Shown here: piece by piece, positions 55,339 to 62,600 of the stretch
Numbering within the stretch: position 1 is the stretch's first letter
Layout: each line of letters starts with the position of its first letter
Source: Geitlerinema sp. S16
GTDB taxonomy: Bacteria > Cyanobacteriota > Cyanobacteriia > Cyanobacteriales > Geitlerinemataceae
Direction: 5' to 3'
Assembly (NCBI GenBank): GCA_011390275.1
Contig: JAABST010000024.1
Span: forward strand, 1-62,600
DNA: 62,600 bases
The notes under the pieces: generated by a model
Databases searched by the model: none
What the model was told of the DNA's origin: nothing
Seen by the model: the letters and a program-made list of their open reading frames with translations, nothing else
Made by a program: the position numbers and the translations under genes

Positions 55339-55860
55339 ATGATAGAGATGAAGGTCGCGGGTATCGCGCTCGATGCTACCCGACGTAGTCCCATCATTTT
55401 ATTGCGTGACGAAGCCGAGCGCCGCGCAATCCCGATCTATGTCTCCCAAGAGCAGGCGCGATCGATCATTAGCATCCTCGAAGATCAGATCCCGCCCCGT
55501 CCGATGACCCATGATCTGATGGCCAATATTCTCGACGCCTGGGAAATGGATCTCGATAGTATTGTGATTCATGCTTTGGAAGACAATACGTTTTTTGCGA
55601 CGCTGAAGCTCTCCCTCGGCGATGAAACCCGTGAGCTGGATGCGCGTCCGAGTGACGCGATCGCCCTGGCACTCAGGCTAGAAGCGCCGATCTGGGTGGT
55701 CGAGGAAGTGATTGCCGATGCGTCGATTCCCGTTGATCAGGAGGCGGATGAGGCGGAACGTCAGGAGTTTCGGGCGATGCTCGATCGGCTAAGTCCACAG
55801 GCGTTAATTGATCGATCGGGCAAGGGCAGCAGCACCACCCTTGATGATTCGCAAGATTAA
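55339..55860 (+). CDS. bifunctional nuclease family protein (DUF151)
   Basis: The protein has 173 residues from the ATG at 55339; the frame extends to 55279, but MIEMKVAGIALD is the usual start. The family signature is visible: PIILLRDEAERRAIPIYVSQEQA, PRPMTHDLMANIL and LDARPSDAIALALRLEAPIWV. In plants related proteins act as nucleases; the bacterial role is not settled. Its C-terminus is Asp/Ser-rich. Confidence 0.9.
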   Translation: MIEMKVAGIALDATRRSPIILLRDEAERRAIPIYVSQEQARSIISILEDQIPPRPMTHDLMANILDAWEMDLDSIVIHALEDNTFFATLKLSLGDETRELDARPSDAIALALRLEAPIWVVEEVIADASIPVDQEADEAERQEFRAMLDRLSPQALIDRSGKGSSTTLDDSQD

Positions 55861-56074
55861 ACGTAAACGTGCGTAGGTCATCAAATAAACAGTAACTTCA
55901 GACCTTCGTGATGTTCAGACCTTGGAGGTTTCCAAAACCTCAAAAGTCTCGCTCCCCGGTGAGTATGTGTTTGCCCTGCTTGTTGGAGAGGTTGGTTGAC
56001 GATCGCTTCCGTCATCGCTCACAATAAGCGTAGCAAAACGTAACAAACCAGCTATAGCGAGATCGTCTGACATC

Positions 56075-56248
56075 ATGGCTCAAGCACCCGAACCGACCGT
56101 TAAACCCACGCTAGTCGAACCGAAGCTCGGTTTTAATCGCTATTCTGAGCGGCTCAATGGTCGCGCTGCCATGCTCGGTTTTATGTTGGCGCTCATCATT
56201 GAATACACATCTCACGAAGGTTTACTCACTTGGCTGGGTTTGATCTAG
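56075..56248 (+). CDS. high-light-inducible (HLIP/SCP) one-helix protein
   Basis: The protein has 57 residues. The single helix carries the chlorophyll-binding motif RLNGRAAMLGFML (ExxNGRxAMxGF, with Glu in SERLNGR). It binds chlorophyll and carotenoid in the thylakoid membrane and protects photosystem II assembly under stress. It is typically induced by high light. It is followed by a terminator. Confidence 0.93.
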   Translation: MAQAPEPTVKPTLVEPKLGFNRYSERLNGRAAMLGFMLALIIEYTSHEGLLTWLGLI

Positions 56249-56312
56249 GGGCTGTCATCAATTAAATTTGTAGCCTTGATTCAGCAAGGGTTTCAGCCCC
56301 TTTTGTTTTTTG
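56248..56312 (+). terminator. HLIP transcript terminator
   Basis: AAGGG-TTTCAGC-CCCTT is followed by a T-rich run (TTGTTTTTT) at about 56285-56312. GGGGCTG at 56248 can alternatively pair with CAGCCCC at 56294-56300. Confidence 0.65.
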
Positions 56313-56442
56313 TTGGGTCGGGCGTTCAACAGCTTACCCCGTAAGGGGTCTGGTGCTAATTGGTGACACGCCCTAGATCTCGTTCAATTTGCTTGCAAGA
56401 TTCACGATTTGAACGTCCGCAACCGAATAGAAATTCTCAAAA

Positions 56443-56480
56443 CAACGGGGGAGTCTCGCACTGGCAAGACTCCCCCGTTG
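56443..56480. repeat. 14-bp perfect hairpin
   Basis: CAACGGGGGAGTCT (56443-56456) pairs exactly with AGACTCCCCCGTTG (56467-56480) around a 10-base loop. A short T run follows on the plus strand. It could be a terminator for an unseen transcript or a regulatory stem. The region 56249-56533 holds no gene. Confidence 0.6.
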
Positions 56481-56533
56481 CTGTTTTGATTGAAGCGCCT
56501 GATGTTGGTCAGCTCGCCGACAAAATCGCGACT

Positions 56534-57076
56534 CTAGCGACGTGCCACGCTTTCGGCTGGCTTCGTTTCGCTCGATTCGTAGGCACGTTCAAGACCCATG
56601 ATCGTCTTCTCACGATCGGACAGTGCCGTTTGGTCTAAGGCGTTGGCGATCGGGGCATCAAACGAGTACAGCCCCGCACCGTTGAGCGTGAAGAACAGGA
56701 AGACCGCCGCGTACAGCGCCGACAGTTCGAGGTACGGCAGACTGAAACCCGCCACGAGAACGTGGTGATACATCGCCACACACATCGTACCGAACAGACC
56801 GAAGGCCGCCGGACGGGTTAGGAAGCCGAACGCCACGAGGGGCGCACCGATCAGCTCGGTGTAGGCGGCGACGTAGCTGAGAAAAATCGGGAAGGGCAAG
56901 CCGATGAAGGCGACATACGCTTCCGCGAAGCTTTCGATATCGTCGAGTTTGTTCATACCGTTGTGGATCATCACAACACCGGCCACAACGCGCAAAACAG
57001 CCCAGGTGACCTGCATTGAGACGCTAGGAGCCTGACTGGGCTGGAACAATCGGACGAGCAGATTACGGGAATTCAT
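56534..57076 (-). CDS. DoxX family membrane protein
   Basis: The protein has 180 residues. Four hydrophobic segments and the typical DoxX motifs are present: AVLRVVAGVVMIHNGMNKL, LSYVAAYTELIGAPLVAFGFLTRPAA, and ALYAAVFLFFTLNGAG. The family includes subunits of thiosulfate:quinone oxidoreductase and other redox membrane proteins, but individual roles vary. The C-terminus carries an acidic Glu/Ser tail. Confidence 0.85.
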   Translation of the reverse strand: MNSRNLLVRLFQPSQAPSVSMQVTWAVLRVVAGVVMIHNGMNKLDDIESFAEAYVAFIGLPFPIFLSYVAAYTELIGAPLVAFGFLTRPAAFGLFGTMCVAMYHHVLVAGFSLPYLELSALYAAVFLFFTLNGAGLYSFDAPIANALDQTALSDREKTIMGLERAYESSETKPAESVARR

Positions 57077-57220
57077 AACAAAGGGTGCGATCGGAATCGC
57101 GAGATATATATGAATATATGTTAATTAAAATTAAGGATTTATAAGAGTCGTTTGTCTGGAATTCATGACAAAGTGAGGGTCGGGTGAGTCTGGTTGGGAG
57201 CATCCCGTTTATGCAACTTG

Positions 57221-57320
57221 CCCCTCATCCCCCAGCCCCTTCTCCCTTTTTTGGGAGAAGGGGAGACCGATTCAAAGTCCCTCTCCCGACTTGGGAGAGG
57301 GATTTAGGGTGAGGGTGACA
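57221..57320. repeat. dispersed CCCCTCATCCCCC repeat with hairpin
   Basis: The unit contains CCTTCTCCC and GGGAGAAGGGGAG as inverted arms, followed by CCCTCTCCC and GGGAGAGGG. A second copy starts at about 62515. This family occurs in many cyanobacterial genomes. The region 57077-57368 holds no gene. Confidence 0.75.
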
Positions 57321-57368
57321 CAAATGGGATGCTCCCTTCTGGTTCCGTGCGATCGGCGAACAAGATCA

Positions 57369-58514
57369 CTACTGAAACGCCGAAAAATCCGGGCGTGCGC
57401 CCAGCTCAAATTCTTGCTGGGCTTGCATTAAGTGTTTTGGGGCTGGGCGTTGCACGTCGTAGACCACGATCGTATTGGTTAAATTGCGTCCGGGCTGGAT
57501 GATAATGTCGCCGCGATAGGCCAGCCCCTGAGACGATCCGCCATCGAGGTTCATGGCTTGCTGACAGCCGATCGCCTTCATCACATTCGCCGTTGCTTCG
57601 AGACTCAACGGCGCAGCAAAGGCCACGAGAAAGAGCTTGTCGCCGGATTTGGGGTAGCCGATCGCGCACCGGTAGGCAGTTGTGAGGACGTGGGGATCGC
57701 GAAAGCCCTCACTTTTTGGAGCTAGCGCGACTTCGCCATCATGAACCAGGCGCGGCCCGCAGGTGATCGAAAACCAGTGATCGCGCCAGCGGGGTTTGCC
57801 GTCCGATCGCGCCGTGATCATTTCGAGCTTACGATTGGCCTTAATCCCCAGCGTCGTGCCGTAATTTTCCCAGGGGCTATATTTCAGCACGCGCCCCCCA
57901 GCGACCATGTTGCCCAACACCCGCTTATTCTCGTCTTTGCCGAAAAACGTGCCGTTGATCACCGCTGCCGCATAGGTGCGATCAACCATGCTCGTAAACG
58001 CTTCATCGCCGTATACGCTGCGGGAACTGTTGGCGAGCGGGGCATTGTGGGGCAGGCCGATCGTCAGTAAGGTTTCGGGAGCTTTGAGATCGACAGTGAT
58101 CAGATGAAAGGGAATACCGAGCAGGCGGGTGACGGTATAGCGGACGGGATCGCCGCCGGGAGTAGGGTTCAGGAAGGGGATCGCAGGTAGGATGAGCTGG
58201 GGGCTTGTTTGAGAGGGTTGAGAGGATTGGGCAGGCGGCGCAGGAAGATTTCGCGGGATTTGCAGAGGGGTATCGAGGGCGTGTAGGGCATCATCCCGAC
58301 GGTAATCAACCAGCGTTTTGGCTAGGCGTTGGCGTAGCGTTTGGGTTAGTTTCTGGGCGATGGGTTCCCAGGTTTGGACGAAATAGCGACGATTGAGCGG
58401 CGTGCGGAGGTAGGTATGGGCGAGTTTTGCGGTGGCGAGTCCAAACAGTACGAGCAAAATACGTCGCGAAATGCGGCGCTGTGGTTTTTGAGAGGGGGAA
58501 GTCGGAGGGGTCAC
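57369..58514 (-). CDS. phosphodiester glycosidase (NAGPA) family protein
   Basis: The protein has 381 residues. An N-terminal basic stretch plus hydrophobic segment (RRILLVLFGLATAKLAHTYL) anchors or exports it, and a Pro/Gln-rich linker (90-110) follows. The NAGPA domain (about 120-370) has VINGTFFGKDENKRVLGNMVAGGRVL, SITCGPRLVHDG and the signature MNLDGGSSQGLAYRG. It is predicted to act on N-acetylglucosamine-1-phosphodiester-like or exopolysaccharide substrates in the periplasm. Confidence 0.85.
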   Translation of the reverse strand: MTPPTSPSQKPQRRISRRILLVLFGLATAKLAHTYLRTPLNRRYFVQTWEPIAQKLTQTLRQRLAKTLVDYRRDDALHALDTPLQIPRNLPAPPAQSSQPSQTSPQLILPAIPFLNPTPGGDPVRYTVTRLLGIPFHLITVDLKAPETLLTIGLPHNAPLANSSRSVYGDEAFTSMVDRTYAAAVINGTFFGKDENKRVLGNMVAGGRVLKYSPWENYGTTLGIKANRKLEMITARSDGKPRWRDHWFSITCGPRLVHDGEVALAPKSEGFRDPHVLTTAYRCAIGYPKSGDKLFLVAFAAPLSLEATANVMKAIGCQQAMNLDGGSSQGLAYRGDIIIQPGRNLTNTIVVYDVQRPAPKHLMQAQQEFELGARPDFSAFQ

Positions 58515-58693
58515 ACGGGAGATACAAGAGAGGTCAAAAGTCGATCAGCCGCCGATCGCGTGATCGCAGCTTGGGCAGAACGTCACGCAGGCAAAAAGAT
58601 AGGTTTAGGGTCGATCAAAATACCGCCAAAGTGTCACCCTTGGGAAATGATCGATCTACGATAAGAGCATCACTGTGGGTGCGATTGATCACT

Positions 58694-59731
58694 ATGAGCA
58701 AAGAACAGTTTGAGCGCTACCTTACAAGGGCGGCACAGTCTGTCAGCGGTACGGAACAGGATAATCAGAACGCACAAACTCAAGCTGCGGTGACTCGCCT
58801 ACGTGAGCAGTTTGGGACGGCGAATGTCTACGGCAAACCGGCGCGATCGATCCTTAATCCAGCCTCGGGCTATATTCGCGCCTACGATTTTACGCTCAAT
58901 CCCTATCGTGGCTGTCAGTATGGCTGTAGTTACTGCTACGCCACGGCATTTAGCCCCAACCAGGCGATGCGCGATGATTGGGGGAATTGGGTGATCATCA
59001 AGGAAAATGCGGCAGATTTAATTGCAAAAGAACTCGATCGCTGGCAGAGCAAACACGATCGCCCGCCCAGTATTTATATGAGTACGGTCACCGATCCGTA
59101 TCAGCCGATCGAGTGTCGCGAACGGCTGACGCGATCGCTGCTTGAGGCTATGCTAGCGCGTCCACCAGAACAGCAGCCCACCTTGGTTGTACAAACCCGT
59201 AGCCCGATGGTGGTACGCGATTTGGATCTACTCCACCGGTTTGACCGCGTCCGAGTCAATCTCAGCATCCCCACCGGTAGTGACGCCGTTCGTCGCGATT
59301 TTGAGCCGCGATCGCCCAGTATCGCCGCCCGCCTACAGACCTTAGCCAAAATTCGCTACACCGCCCCCTTAGAATCCCGCCTCAGACTCTCGGCCACCGT
59401 TACGCCCTTTTTGCCGACGTTCGGATCGCTTCCCGGTGCTTCCGGTAGGCGATCAAATCCCGCTGGGTCTGATGATTTAGATCGGGATGATTTGGATCGG
59501 TTTGCGCGGGCGCTGGCCTGTGCTGATCGTGTGGTGTTTCAGCCATTCCATCGCGGTGGTGGCGGTCGGCTCGCGGCGACGACACGCGAGGCGGCGATCG
59601 CGCTCCGGGCGAAGTATGCTGACTGGTACGATCGCGAAGCCGATTACGGCCAGTGTTTGCGCGAAAAACTGAAACGTTACGCCCCCGATATCGAGATCCT
59701 GGACGGCGCGGAGGGCTTCGGCTATGCCTAA
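58694..59731 (+). CDS. radical SAM protein, SplB-like
   Basis: The protein has 345 residues from the ATG at 58694. The radical SAM triad Cys motif is in RGCQYGCSYCYA (Cx3Cx2C), followed by TDPYQPIE and TRSPMVVRDLDLL. This is the DNA repair photolyase SplB-like family (ignored as a true spore-photoproduct lyase in cyanobacteria; its substrate is unknown). Its stop overlaps the next gene by 8 bp, so the two are translationally coupled. Confidence 0.82.
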   Translation: MSKEQFERYLTRAAQSVSGTEQDNQNAQTQAAVTRLREQFGTANVYGKPARSILNPASGYIRAYDFTLNPYRGCQYGCSYCYATAFSPNQAMRDDWGNWVIIKENAADLIAKELDRWQSKHDRPPSIYMSTVTDPYQPIECRERLTRSLLEAMLARPPEQQPTLVVQTRSPMVVRDLDLLHRFDRVRVNLSIPTGSDAVRRDFEPRSPSIAARLQTLAKIRYTAPLESRLRLSATVTPFLPTFGSLPGASGRRSNPAGSDDLDRDDLDRFARALACADRVVFQPFHRGGGGRLAATTREAAIALRAKYADWYDREADYGQCLREKLKRYAPDIEILDGAEGFGYA

Positions 59732-61037
59732 AACTCCCTTTGAGAAACGTCGTAAGTTAAGCCAATTAGCGCAATCGCCTTCGGTTTTCGCCAAGCTGCG
59801 CGGTTACTGGTTGACGCTGGCCTTAACGATCGCGCTGTGGCGGGGCAAGGTCGCCCATGCGAAACAAATCCTGTTCGATCTCAAGCGGACGATTCGCCCG
59901 CTGCCGCAGTTTGCCCAATGGTTCGATCGCATTCAGCAGGATCGTCCACCCCGTGTCACCCTTGCCCCAACGCTCAAAAGTGATGCGTATTTTGTGGCCG
60001 ATCGGGAGGCGATTCGCGAGATTTCGCAGCGGTTTCAACTCCAAGAACGCGACGCTGGACTGGTGCAATGTACGGGGATTGACGATCGGGTCTTTCCCGC
60101 GATCGAAGCCTGCTTAAGCGATTTTGTCCGCAATGCCTTTGACACGCGCAAACGACAAAATCCCACCCGTTTCGCGGACGAACTCCACCGGGCGATCGTC
60201 GATCTCGACGGCCTCAAACGGGGCATCGACCCCGACTATTCCAGCCCGCAAACGCCCTATGTTTACCTGACCCAGTACCTGCTCGAAAATGCCTATAGCG
60301 CCTACCTGGCCTGGTTTTGGGTTTATCAGCGCGGGCTACTCTCCGCAAAATTTAGCGTGCTGGATCTAGCGGCAGGCCCCGGAACAGTGGCCTTTGGGCT
60401 GTCGCTCTTGCTCCAAAGTCTCGGCCAGACGATCGCCTTGCCAGAGCTGCACATCAGCTACACTTCGATCGAAAAACAAGAACACCTCCAGTTTCGCGGC
60501 CTGCAATTTTGGCGCTATTTCAGCACCGAAGCGGCGGTGCGGCTGCGTCCGATCGGCCTCTTTTTCCAATTTCATACCCTCGATTTATTTCAGTACATTG
60601 ATCGATCGAACCTCTTGCCCGATCAGCGCTTCGACTTCCTGACCATTTCCCACTGTTTTTTTGCCGATGCCGATCGCTACGAGCAATCAATGGCCATTTA
60701 CCGGCAGATCATCCGCGATCGGCTCGCCCCTAACGGGATTGTCATGCTGATTGTGCAGTGGTCAAAAATTCCGGGACGCACGCGCGATTGTAGTGTCGAG
60801 ACGGAGCGGGAGCTATTGCGGCGGTTTGTGGAGCTGGATCTTGGGCTAGAGCTGGAGTGGTGTCGGTATGTGTCTTCAACGGGACAACGGGGAAAAATCG
60901 ACAATTTTGCTGCATTTGCCCGTGAACACTGCCCGTCGCAATCCAAAATTAGCGGGGTAGCTCACGACTATCTCAATGAGAGCAGCATCAGTCACTACGC
61001 GATCGACGATTACATTATTCTGGCGCGACAGGCTTAG
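59724..61037 (+). CDS. class I methyltransferase-like protein
   Basis: The protein has 437 residues. A helical N-terminal half precedes a SAM-binding fold with SVLDLAAGPGTVAFGL (motif I) at about 213-228 and FDFLTISHCFFAD later. The family is not identified; Rsm22-like methyltransferases share the VLDLxAGPGT start. It starts inside the last codons of the radical SAM gene. The stop codon (61035-61037) coincides with the left end of the IS element, so the original C-terminus may be lost. Confidence 0.7.
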   Translation: MPKTPFEKRRKLSQLAQSPSVFAKLRGYWLTLALTIALWRGKVAHAKQILFDLKRTIRPLPQFAQWFDRIQQDRPPRVTLAPTLKSDAYFVADREAIREISQRFQLQERDAGLVQCTGIDDRVFPAIEACLSDFVRNAFDTRKRQNPTRFADELHRAIVDLDGLKRGIDPDYSSPQTPYVYLTQYLLENAYSAYLAWFWVYQRGLLSAKFSVLDLAAGPGTVAFGLSLLLQSLGQTIALPELHISYTSIEKQEHLQFRGLQFWRYFSTEAAVRLRPIGLFFQFHTLDLFQYIDRSNLLPDQRFDFLTISHCFFADADRYEQSMAIYRQIIRDRLAPNGIVMLIVQWSKIPGRTRDCSVETERELLRRFVELDLGLELEWCRYVSSTGQRGKIDNFAAFAREHCPSQSKISGVAHDYLNESSISHYAIDDYIILARQA

Positions 61038-62348
61038 AGTACTCCAAGGAAATAGGTATTCAGGATGAGAGGGGGCGAGGAGGAATCTCTAGGAACCACT
61101 TTTCCAATCCCTCACGACGCTCCCACAGCTTCTCAAGCTCTGCCATCGCCTTCTGCGAGAGCGTCACCCCGCTTCTGTAAACATCGGTGACGAGCTCGAC
61201 GGTGGCCGACTTTCCTTTGAATCTCAGGGACTGGGCAAACTTCCTTACGGTTTCTACGCTATCGAGCCGACTTCCGCGCCAGTGCTATTCGAGCCAGCCA
61301 AAGGCACGTTCGACAGCATTGTATTTACTGTGATAGGGCGGATAGTAGGCCAGCTCAACGGTCAACTTCTCTCGCTGAGCGAAGCACAGTAGGCGTTTCA
61401 TGAACTGAGTCCGCCGAGAGCTATTCTCCGGCCCGTTGTCGGCATTGATGACCAAACGCTCGATGTGACCGTGTTGCCCTTTGACCTGCTGCCACCAACG
61501 CTCGATGCAATCGACGATGCAGTCGGCGTTCACCTTCGAGGTCACTAGATACAGCCATAGGTCGTTGAGTTCGGGGGCAAAAATACCAAAGGGCGTCACG
61601 GTCGCTGATGGCTTGAAGTCGTGGTCGTTGGCTTGGGTGGGGGCTCGTGAGTGCCCCCCCGGTCATAGTCTCCAATTTTGACGGTTGCTTTTGCGTCGAT
61701 CGACATCCGCAGGGTCTTCGGGTCGTTATCAGCTCGCTGGTTGACTTCCTTGACGGTTTCCAGAATTGCCGATGTCTCGGGAATGACCTTCTGCGGTTTG
61801 GTTTTCTGGACTCGCTTCAACCGGTAGCCCATTTGGTTGAGCCGCTGACGAATCCACTCACCGCTCGGTACTTCTTCTTCGCTGTAGCCGTATCGCTCCA
61901 ACAGTTGCTGCCGTACTTGTGCTGCGCTGATTCGCGTGTATCGCCGATTGCTCCGTAGGCTCGGGTCGGCTTGAGTGCTGGGCTCTACTATTTCTCGGAT
62001 TTGCCCTCCCAGCTCGGGCATCTGCTCTTCGATTGCTTTGCGACCCCGTTGCTCAAAGGCGTCTCGGATTGCCTTGCCGCTTTTCACTTCTCCCTGACCT
62101 TTCCGAATCGTCTCTCGATTCCACCCCAACTCTCGTTGAACCCAGCTTTGTCCGCCCCAACCCAGTTGATTCACCACTTTTGCCATGTACTGCCGACGCT
62201 CTGTCCCTTTCAGCAGTTTCGCTCTCTCTTTCCATAGCGACTTCAGCTCGTCGGTTATTGCCACCGATTCCACGTTCATCTCTCTCCCCCCTGTGTTTCA
62301 TTGCTCTCTCTACTTTATTCTAGGACGAACATGTCCTTGGAGTACTCT
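61036..62348 (-). mobile_element. ISAzo13-family insertion sequence
   Basis: The left end AGAGTACTCCAAGGA (61036-61050) and the right end TCCTTGGAGTACTCT (62334-62348) are 15-bp perfect inverted repeats bounding 1313 bp. A transposase occupies the interior on the minus strand. No target duplication is obvious. Confidence 0.8.
61060..62279 (-). pseudogene. ISAzo13-family transposase, frameshifted and interrupted by a stop
   Basis: The N-terminal part runs from 62279 to about 61635 (LGWGGQSWVQRELGWNRETIRKG, YTRISAAQVRQQLLERYGYSEEEVP, LRMSIDAKATVKIGDYDRGG). It then leaves the frame near HEPPPKP; the next frame continues with TPFGIFAPELNDLWLYLVTSK and INADNGPENSSRRTQFMKR to VERAFGWLE. A TAG then stops it, but the reading continues in frame with HWRGSRLDSVETV to 61060. 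The DDE-type core (ISAzo13/Rhodopirellula family) is otherwise recognisable. A single-base loss and a stop suggest decay, though programmed frameshifting is not excluded. Confidence 0.8.
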
Positions 62349-62349
62349 T

Positions 62350-62511
62350 ACTCGTCGGCCATTGGGAGAAACTACAACACCTCTAACCAAGACGGAACAT
62401 ATTCTGGGTACTGATGGATTTGCGCCTCCCGAGGCTTATCAGCAGGCGCACCTTGTGGATGCTGTAGGAGATATCTATTCACTTGGTCAGCTTATTAGAC
62501 CTCTTGCATGA
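62350..62511 (+). pseudogene. Ser/Thr protein kinase fragment
   Basis: Downstream of the IS, the reading GDIYSLGQL, preceded by HILGTDGFAPPEAY, matches the activation-segment APE and DxYSLG motifs of cyanobacterial Hanks-type kinases. The upstream catalytic lobe is missing and the frame stops soon after. The kinase appears truncated on both sides, by the IS and by the following repeat. Confidence 0.6.
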
Positions 62512-62512
62512 A

Positions 62513-62600
62513 TCGCCCTCATCCCCCAGCCCCTTCTCCCAAGCGGGGAGAAGGGGAGCCAAATCAAAATATTGCCTTTCAAAGTCTCTCTCCCTCTCTG
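62513..62600. repeat. dispersed CCCTCATCCCCC repeat, copy 2
   Basis: CGCCCTCATCCCCCAGCCCC with TTCTCCC/GGGAGAA arms is the same family as at 57221-57320. The window ends inside it. Confidence 0.75.

Noticed and set aside
37503..58670. 14-bp identical motif TACGATAAGAGCAT upstream of two plus-strand genes (37503-37516 and 58657-58670)
   Set aside because: A shared 14-mer is expected by chance several times in a sequence of this length, so it is not evidence of a common promoter.

Overview
The window is cyanobacterial chromosome. HIP1-type octamers (GCGATCGC and variants) are frequent on both strands. The gene content fits too: a flavodiiron protein with Flv1-type ligand changes, a high-light-inducible (HLIP) one-helix protein, menD, glgB, a PEP-CTERM protein, a DUF3153 lipoprotein and a PurT/TrpG/MetH housekeeping set. 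Most of the sequence is moderately GC-rich. A few islands are visibly AT-richer or lack HIP1 and look acquired.

Layout. 1-3430: a 70-codon ThiS/MoaD-like protein ending in Gly-Gly, a DUF4132 giant protein, a MITE-like element and a truncated gene remnant. 3551-11566: metH (B12-dependent methionine synthase) and a convergent DUF39 homocysteine-biosynthesis gene. Between them sits an AT-rich two-gene operon encoding a Cas4/RecB-like nuclease and a long prokaryotic Argonaute with an apparently complete DEDD slicer tetrad; this is the clearest defence-type system in the window. 11603-25412: an OmpR-type response regulator, glgB, a secreted ExeM-like multidomain nuclease, dnaG, an L,D-transpeptidase, a DUF4114 PEP-CTERM protein, a lipase-like hydrolase and a small Ala/Pro-rich protein. 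25490-29928: menD and purT, separated by REP-like palindromes and a single integron-type gene cassette (a GNAT-like gene between two attC-like sites, no integrase in view). 30131-44137: membrane protein, glycosyltransferase, Nfu, NUDIX, methyltransferase, trpG/pabA, MBL protein, an ATP/ADP-translocase-like MFS-HEAT protein with a separately encoded cyclic-nucleotide-binding protein, beta-phosphoglucomutase, DUF3153 and map. 44324-47729: a three-gene GlpO-like oxidoreductase operon with DUF1667. 48164-58514: cysK, flv1, a DUF4333-like lipoprotein, a nucleotidyltransferase, a JmjC/cupin oxygenase preceded by a secreted Asp-Gln-repeat peptide, riboflavin synthase, bifunctional nuclease, HLIP, DoxX and a phosphodiester glycosidase. 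58694-62600: a radical-SAM SplB-like gene translationally coupled to a methyltransferase-like gene, whose stop codon coincides with the end of a decayed ISAzo13-family element; beyond it lies a Ser/Thr-kinase fragment and a dispersed repeat.

Functional links. MetH, the DUF39 protein and CysK concern sulfur amino acids. Argonaute and its nuclease probably form one nucleic-acid defence or maintenance unit. The MFS-HEAT and CNBD genes, usually parts of one polypeptide in related proteins, probably work together. Several short palindromic repeat families (GTGGGC-palindromes, the TCGGACTTCT hairpin, a CCCCTCATCCCCC repeat, a MITE and an IS200/605-like end) occupy the intergenic spaces. All functional calls rest on reading the translated sequences by eye; no database search was run.
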